DNA of 10,426 nt, from positions 1 to 10,426 of the forward strand of contig JALSTJ010000249.1 in NCBI GenBank assembly GCA_026983815.1, written 5' to 3'. The stretch comes from Flavobacteriales bacterium (lineage in GTDB: Bacteria > Bacteroidota > Bacteroidia > Flavobacteriales > Flavobacteriaceae). Under the pieces are notes generated by a model. The model was not told the DNA's origin. It saw only the letters and a list, made by a program, of their open reading frames with translations, and searched no databases. Shown here piece after piece: positions 7,399-10,426 of the stretch. Numbering within the stretch: position 1 is the stretch's first letter; each line of letters opens with the position of its first letter. The position numbers were made by a program, and so were the translations under genes.

Positions 7399-7406
7399 CA
7401 AAATTA
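7399..7406 (-). promoter_or_regulatory. Putative -7 element of the dCMP deaminase operon
   Basis: Minus strand TAATTTTG matches TAnnTTTG and lies 23 bases upstream of the ATG at 7375, the usual distance for Bacteroidota genes with short leaders. No clear -33 TTG is present. The remainder of the 7407-7552 interval, between this promoter and the divergent tRNA promoter, is AT-rich and holds nothing I can identify. Confidence 0.4.
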
Positions 7407-7552
7407 CAATAAATTTTAATTGATAGCACCTTTATTAAAAAATTATCATTTCTTTATAATTTTTTTTATTTAGCTCGAACCTTTGATATCACTTGAAGCC
7501 ATGATAAAAAAAAATTATTTAATTATTTTGTATGTCAAAATAAAATGCGATA

Positions 7553-7584
7553 TTTGGAGTTTAAATTAAAACCTTTTATATTTG
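7553..7584 (+). promoter_or_regulatory. Promoter of tRNA-Ser, -33 TTTG and -7 TATATTTG
   Basis: TTTG at 7553-7556, a 20-base spacer, then TATATTTG at 7577-7584. Both boxes and the spacing match the Bacteroidota sigma-A-type consensus TTTG-N19/21-TAnnTTTG. Transcription would start a few bases downstream, almost at the tRNA 5' end (7592), giving a very short precursor leader. This is the best-formed promoter in the window. Confidence 0.8.
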
Positions 7585-7591
7585 TGCCGTT

Positions 7592-7679
7592 GGAGAGATG
7601 ACCGAGAGGCCGAAGGTGCACGCCTGGAAAGCGTGTGTGCGCCACAAGCGTACCGAGGGTTCGAATCCCTCTCTCTCCG
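7592..7679 (+). tRNA. tRNA-Ser (anticodon GGA)
   Basis: An 88-nt class II tRNA. The acceptor stem GGAGAGA pairs with TCTCTCC, followed by discriminator G at 7679. The anticodon arm is CACGC-CTGGAAA-GCGTG, with anticodon GGA reading UCC and UCU serine codons. The T arm is GAGGG-TTCGAAT-CCCTC. The long variable arm GTGCGC-CACAA-GCGTAC forms a 6-bp stem with one G-U pair, as expected for serine tRNAs. The 3' CCA is not encoded (the next bases are CAAAT), so it would be added by nucleotidyltransferase. No integrated element or duplicated 3' end is visible next to it. Confidence 0.97.
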
Positions 7680-7727
7680 CAAATATAACTTGAAAATGAA
7701 TAAATTATAACTTTAAATTAAACAGAC

Positions 7728-8501
7728 ATGAAAAAAGTATTTACTATTTTGACAATTGTGGCGATGATGTTTTTTGTAACATCTACTGTGCAAGCCCAAC
7801 AAGAAAATGCCAAATCTGAAGTAAAAAAAGAAATCAAAAAATCACAAAATCCAAAATCTGATGAAACTAAAAAATCATTTCATCAAGAGTTGAAAAAAAG
7901 ATTTGTTGAAGGAGGTCCAGGATTTATGGGAATTGTTTTATTAACCTTGATTTTAGGATTAGCTATTGCAATTGAAAGAATCATTTACTTATCATTTGCT
8001 GACACCAATACCGATAAATTATTAAATGAAGTGGAAAATGCTCTTGAAGAAGGCGGGGTGGAAGAAGCCAAAGAATTGTTGAGAAATAAAAAAGGACCTA
8101 TTGCATCAATTTTTTATGAAGGTTTGGAAAGAATGGATGAGGGAGTTGATGCAGCCGAAAAAGCGGTTATTTCTTATGGTAATGTTCAAGTAGGACAATT
8201 AGAAAAAAATGTTTCGTGGCTTGCATTATTTATAGCGTTAGCACCGATGTTCGGATTTATGGGAACAGTTATCGGTATGATTCAAGCTTTTGATAAAATT
8301 GAAGCAGCAGGAGATATGCAGCCTTCTTTAGTTGCCGGTGGTATTAAAGTTGCGCTTTTAACTACTGTATTTGGATTGATTGTAGCTATTATCCTACAAG
8401 TATTTTATAACTTTATCATTGCAAAAATTGATAGTATTGTAAATAAAATGGAAGATGCTTCTATCTCATTGGTAGATATGCTTGTAAAAACAAAAAAATA
8501 A
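7728..8501 (+). CDS. exbB: ExbB/TolQ/MotA family proton channel protein
   Basis: The larger stator subunit of an ExbB-ExbD type inner-membrane motor, which uses the proton gradient to energise TonB or a similar partner. The 257 residues start with a signal-peptide-like hydrophobic segment (1-24, ending VQAQ) and a lysine-rich linker (about 25-60). Three membrane helices follow, at about 64-88, 162-186 and 205-232. The family core is WLALFIALAPMFGFMGTVIG (164-183) and the helix following GGIKVALLTT (204-213), with the channel-lining threonines Thr180 and Thr212/213. A cytoplasmic helical domain lies at about 95-155. Compared with E. coli ExbB (three helices), the N-terminal exported-looking extension is additional; similar extensions occur in Bacteroidota. 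It is the first gene of a four-gene operon, 48 bases after the tRNA. MotA/TolQ-like alternatives belong to the same superfamily, but the paired ExbD genes favour ExbB. Confidence 0.92.
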   Translation: MKKVFTILTIVAMMFFVTSTVQAQQENAKSEVKKEIKKSQNPKSDETKKSFHQELKKRFVEGGPGFMGIVLLTLILGLAIAIERIIYLSFADTNTDKLLNEVENALEEGGVEEAKELLRNKKGPIASIFYEGLERMDEGVDAAEKAVISYGNVQVGQLEKNVSWLALFIALAPMFGFMGTVIGMIQAFDKIEAAGDMQPSLVAGGIKVALLTTVFGLIVAIILQVFYNFIIAKIDSIVNKMEDASISLVDMLVKTKK

Positions 8502-8525
8502 AAATAACCGATAAAAACCGTAAAA

Positions 8526-9035
8526 ATGGAAAATAAAACTTTAAAATTAGTCAGAAACGGTCTCGTATTGGTTATAGCACTTATTGCTTTATTCTTTTTT
8601 ATTAAAGTTGCTTCGAATAAAGATGATTTAACCGGAGATGCTTTTCAAGGAGCAATGAATGGAATGCTATACTTTACTTATATAGTTTTAGCAGCTGCAA
8701 CTTTAATGGCCGTTTTCATTTGGTTTGCTGAAATGTTTACACATCCCAAAAAATTAGTAGAGTTTCTAATCTCAGCAGGATTATTTCTTTTTGTCGTATT
8801 GATTGCCAAATTCGCATTAGCTTCTAATCAAGCCGTTCAATATAGTGATAAATTAAAAATCAGTGCCAGTACTTCAAATTGGGTTGATACCGGTTTGTAT
8901 ACCTTTTATATTTTGGCAGTAATTGCTATTTTAGCAATGATTTTGTCTCCATTATTAACTGGATTTGGAGCATGGGGGAGCAATAAGGAATTGGAAGAAA
9001 TTCCTTTGGAAGATGAAAATTCTATAGAAGAATAA
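8526..9035 (+). CDS. Four-helix inner-membrane protein of unknown function in the exb operon
   Basis: I do not recognise a named family. The 169-residue protein has four probable transmembrane helices at about 11-28, 47-69, 79-98 and 123-146, with a short charged N-terminus (MENKTLKLVR) and an acidic C-terminal tail rich in Glu and Asp (about 154-169). The loop between helices 1 and 2 (30-45) and the loop between 3 and 4 (100-121) are polar. With an even number of helices both ends lie on the same side, most likely the cytoplasm, because positively charged residues flank helix 1. It sits 24 bases after exbB and 13 bases before exbD, so it is almost certainly co-transcribed. An accessory or stabilising subunit of the ExbB-ExbD complex is a reasonable inference from position, but nothing in the sequence proves it. 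It has no signal peptide and no catalytic motif. Confidence 0.85.
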   Translation: MENKTLKLVRNGLVLVIALIALFFFIKVASNKDDLTGDAFQGAMNGMLYFTYIVLAAATLMAVFIWFAEMFTHPKKLVEFLISAGLFLFVVLIAKFALASNQAVQYSDKLKISASTSNWVDTGLYTFYILAVIAILAMILSPLLTGFGAWGSNKELEEIPLEDENSIEE

Positions 9036-9048
9036 TAATATAATAATT

Positions 9049-9573
9049 ATGGCTAGAAGAAAATTAGAAGAAATTAATGCCGGTTCAATGGCAGATATAG
9101 CTTTCTTACTTCTCATATTTTTCTTGGTTACCACAACTATGGAAAGTAATTATGGGATAAGAAGAAAATTACCTCCACCACCGGCAGCAGATACTCCGCC
9201 ACCACCTAAAATAAAGAAAAAAAATGTTTTGGAAATCAACATTAATGGAAAAGATCAAATGTTGATAGAAGGTGATTTGGCTGAGAATAAGGATATCAAA
9301 CCCCTTGCTATAAAATTTATCACTAATAATGGTAAAGATCCCAATATGTCTGATAATCCTCAAAAAGCAATTATCAGCATAACACATACCAGAGAAACAA
9401 CTTATAAAAAATATATCTCTGTTTATAATGAATTGCTTGCTGCATATAATGAAATTAGAAATAAATATGCCCGTCAAAAATTTGGTAAACCTTTTGACCA
9501 ATTGACCGAAGAGCAACAAAAAAAAGTTAAAGATGCATACCCGCAAAAAATAGCGGAATCAATGCCTAAATAA
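9049..9573 (+). CDS. exbD: ExbD/TolR family biopolymer transport protein (first copy)
   Basis: The smaller stator subunit that works with ExbB to convert proton flow into force on TonB. The 174 residues have a short cytoplasmic N-terminus (MARRKLEEINAGSM) followed by one membrane helix at about 15-31, starting with the proton-carrying Asp16 in MADIAFLLLIFFLV. A proline-rich stretch (Pro42-45 and Pro50-53) leads into the periplasmic domain (about 57-174). The C-terminal part, from about 140, is a charged helical extension longer than E. coli ExbD (141 residues). It follows the four-helix protein by 13 bases and precedes the second ExbD by 8 bases. The essential Asp is present, so the protein should be active. 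TolR is the alternative name within the same family. Confidence 0.92.
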   Translation: MARRKLEEINAGSMADIAFLLLIFFLVTTTMESNYGIRRKLPPPPAADTPPPPKIKKKNVLEININGKDQMLIEGDLAENKDIKPLAIKFITNNGKDPNMSDNPQKAIISITHTRETTYKKYISVYNELLAAYNEIRNKYARQKFGKPFDQLTEEQQKKVKDAYPQKIAESMPK

Positions 9574-9581
9574 GATAAATT

Positions 9582-10064
9582 ATGGGTAAATTTAATAAGA
9601 AAAAAGAAGGAGGAACGCCGGCTATTTCAACGGCTTCATTACCTGACATTGTATTCATGCTTCTCTTTTTCTTTATGGTTGCAACCGTTATGAGAGAAAG
9701 TGGAGAAAAAAAAGTCCAAGTCAGTATGCCTAGTGCAGACCAAGTAAAAAAAATTGAAAAGAAAAACTTGGTAACATATATATATGTAGGAAAACCAATT
9801 AAAAAATATCAAGCTAAATTTGGAACTGCACCAAGAATACAAATTGACGATGCTTTTGCAGAAGCCAAGGATGTTGGCCCGGCTTTTCTCAAATTTAAAT
9901 CCACCAAGCGTGAAGAAGAAAAACCATTATTAATTACATCTTTAAAAGCAGACAAAGATGTAGGTATGGGAATTATTAACGATATTAAAGAAGAATTAAG
10001 AAAAGTAAATGCTTTAAAGATTAATTATTCCACAAAAAAAGGAGGAGTGGAAGCCAATCAATGA
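9582..10064 (+). CDS. exbD: ExbD/TolR family biopolymer transport protein (second copy)
   Basis: A second ExbD-type subunit of 160 residues. The N-terminus (1-20) is basic and glycine-rich. One membrane helix (about 22-38) follows, starting SLPDIVFMLLFFFMV with the proton-carrying Asp22, then a periplasmic domain with VSMPSADQV (47-55) and a C-terminal domain from about 115. It differs clearly from the first copy: it has no proline-rich linker, its helix motif is PDIVF rather than ADIAF, and its periplasmic region is different. The pair are therefore paralogues, not a recent tandem duplication. Two consecutive exbD genes are known in several flavobacteria and may form mixed dimers. It is the last gene of the operon, 8 bases after the first exbD, and is followed by a strong terminator at 10079-10117. 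No tonB follows. Confidence 0.9.
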   Translation: MGKFNKKKEGGTPAISTASLPDIVFMLLFFFMVATVMRESGEKKVQVSMPSADQVKKIEKKNLVTYIYVGKPIKKYQAKFGTAPRIQIDDAFAEAKDVGPAFLKFKSTKREEEKPLLITSLKADKDVGMGIINDIKEELRKVNALKINYSTKKGGVEANQ

Positions 10065-10078
10065 TTTTATAAATTATT

Positions 10079-10117
10079 AAAAAAAAAACGGAAACATTAA
10101 TGTTTCCGTTTTTTTTT
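10079..10117. terminator. Intrinsic terminator after the exb operon (bidirectional)
   Basis: The perfect stem CGGAAACA (10089-10096) pairs with TGTTTCCG (10101-10108), with a four-base TTAA loop. It is flanked by ten A residues on the left and nine T residues on the right. It begins 14 bases after the second exbD stop. The T-run follows the stem on the plus strand and the A-run gives a T-run on the minus strand, so it works in both directions and isolates the exb operon from the promoters to its right. Confidence 0.9.
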
Positions 10118-10199
10118 AATTTTATTATGCCTTCCAAGCAATCATAATTACCTGAGTACCAATCTGAAAAAAAAATAATAAAAATATTAATAAAAAAGC

Positions 10200-10231
10200 T
10201 TGACAAATCAAATATAAAAGTTGTATCTTTG
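10200..10231 (+). promoter_or_regulatory. Strong promoter P1 upstream of a probable rRNA operon
   Basis: TTGACA (10200-10205) and TATCTTTG (10224-10231), with 21 bases between the TTG and the -7 element. Both elements fit the Bacteroidota consensus, and the -33 hexamer is also the E. coli -35 consensus. AT-rich DNA with A-tracts precedes it (10170-10198), which could act as an UP-like element. It lies downstream of the exb terminator and is the first of two tandem promoters. Confidence 0.75.
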
Positions 10232-10285
10232 CAATCCTTTTGAGAAAGAAATAGATCAAGATATATAAAAATTAAATTAATAAAC

Positions 10286-10318
10286 TTACTTAAAAATTTA
10301 AAAAAAGTTATATCTTTG
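10286..10318 (+). promoter_or_regulatory. Promoter P2 upstream of a probable rRNA operon
   Basis: TATCTTTG at 10311-10318 is an exact -7 match and is embedded in an 18-base block (10303-10320) that is 17/18 identical to the block around P1 (10216-10233), 87 bases upstream. The -33 region is poorer (TTACTT at 10286-10291). The GCACTCGC that follows resembles the start region of flavobacterial rRNA transcripts as I remember them. Confidence 0.65.
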
Positions 10319-10426
10319 CACTCGCTTTCAAAATGAAAGTATAAAGGATAAGAAGAAATAGGTCATAGACATTATAAATAATAATAAGCAAGCAGCGTTC
10401 ATATGATTAATTTATTATGATTAATT
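10319..10426 (+). other. Probable untranslated leader of a 16S-23S-5S rRNA operon (gene beyond the window)
   Basis: No coding frame is visible after the tandem promoters. The stretch begins with a small hairpin (CTTTC-AAAAT-GAAAG, 10325-10339). It contains GGTCATAGACAT at 10361-10372, similar to the GTTCATTGACAT-like antitermination/processing segment that precedes 16S genes in Flavobacteriia. It ends in an 11-base direct repeat, TATGATTAATT, at 10402-10412 and 10416-10426. The 16S rRNA sequence itself has not begun by the window end. That this is an rRNA leader is an inference from promoter strength and the boxA-like segment; a tRNA cluster or highly expressed gene is the alternative. Confidence 0.5.

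Noticed and set aside
7407..7552. A riboswitch, small RNA or gene in the gap between dCMP deaminase and the tRNA
   Set aside because: Only a 5-bp stem (TATCA/TGATA near 7485-7506) and AT-rich runs are visible; nothing distinguishes it from spacer.
7592..7679. The tRNA gene as an integration site of a mobile element
   Set aside because: No duplicated tRNA end, integrase or flanking repeat is present in the window.
9169..9546. 125-residue minus-strand open frame opposite the first exbD
   Set aside because: Fully antisense to exbD; its composition (Phe, Ile, Cys, Arg) is what AT-rich antisense DNA gives.
10021..10206. 61-residue minus-strand open frame over the terminator
   Set aside because: It spans the exb terminator and the end of the second exbD, and has no family resemblance.
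1..10426. CRISPR arrays, insertion sequences, toxin-antitoxin or defence genes
   Set aside because: No regular spaced repeats, transposase motifs, terminal inverted repeats or recognisable defence domains were found on either strand.

Overview
The window looks like chromosomal DNA of a member of the Bacteroidota, most likely a Flavobacteriia-type organism. Four observations support this. Base composition is very AT-rich. Promoters have the Bacteroidota -7 element TAnnTTTG. Genes lack Shine-Dalgarno sequences and start after A-rich leaders. One gene encodes a cargo protein of the type IX secretion system (T9SS), which is confined to this phylum. The partial gene at the left edge also resembles the end of a type III glutamine synthetase, a form common in Bacteroidota.

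Layout, left to right. (1) 1-213, plus: the last 70 codons of a probable type III glutamine synthetase. (2) 224-1255, minus: type I (cytoplasmic) L-asparaginase, convergent with the first gene. (3) 1361-2152, plus: an alpha/beta-fold hydrolase, divergent from the asparaginase, with a TATATTTG promoter element that fixes its start. (4) A strong bidirectional hairpin terminator at 2201-2225. (5) 2250-4193, minus: a 647-residue secreted, multidomain protein with a T9SS C-terminal sorting domain. (6) A tightly packed minus-strand operon transcribed from about 7400 down to 4371: dCMP deaminase, then a membrane-anchored S41 (C-terminal processing) peptidase, then a LuxE/PaaK-like acyl-activating protein. 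The three genes overlap by 8 and 17 bases. (7) A tRNA-Ser(GGA) at 7592-7679 with a near-ideal promoter. (8) 7728-10064, plus: a four-gene energy-transduction operon, exbB, a four-helix membrane protein of unknown function, exbD and a second exbD. It is closed by a strong terminator. (9) 10065-10426: no gene. This stretch holds the terminator, two nearly identical tandem promoters and what looks like the leader of a ribosomal RNA operon whose 16S gene would begin just beyond the right edge.

Most of the window is housekeeping. Glutamine synthetase and asparaginase both act on amide nitrogen, dCMP deaminase feeds dTMP synthesis, and the S41 peptidase acts in envelope protein processing. The ExbB/ExbD operon would form a proton-driven inner-membrane motor that energises TonB-dependent outer-membrane transport or a related process. 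No tonB gene is in the window. I found no CRISPR array, insertion sequence, phage gene or defence island. The least explained part is the exb operon, with its uncharacterised membrane protein and two different ExbD proteins.
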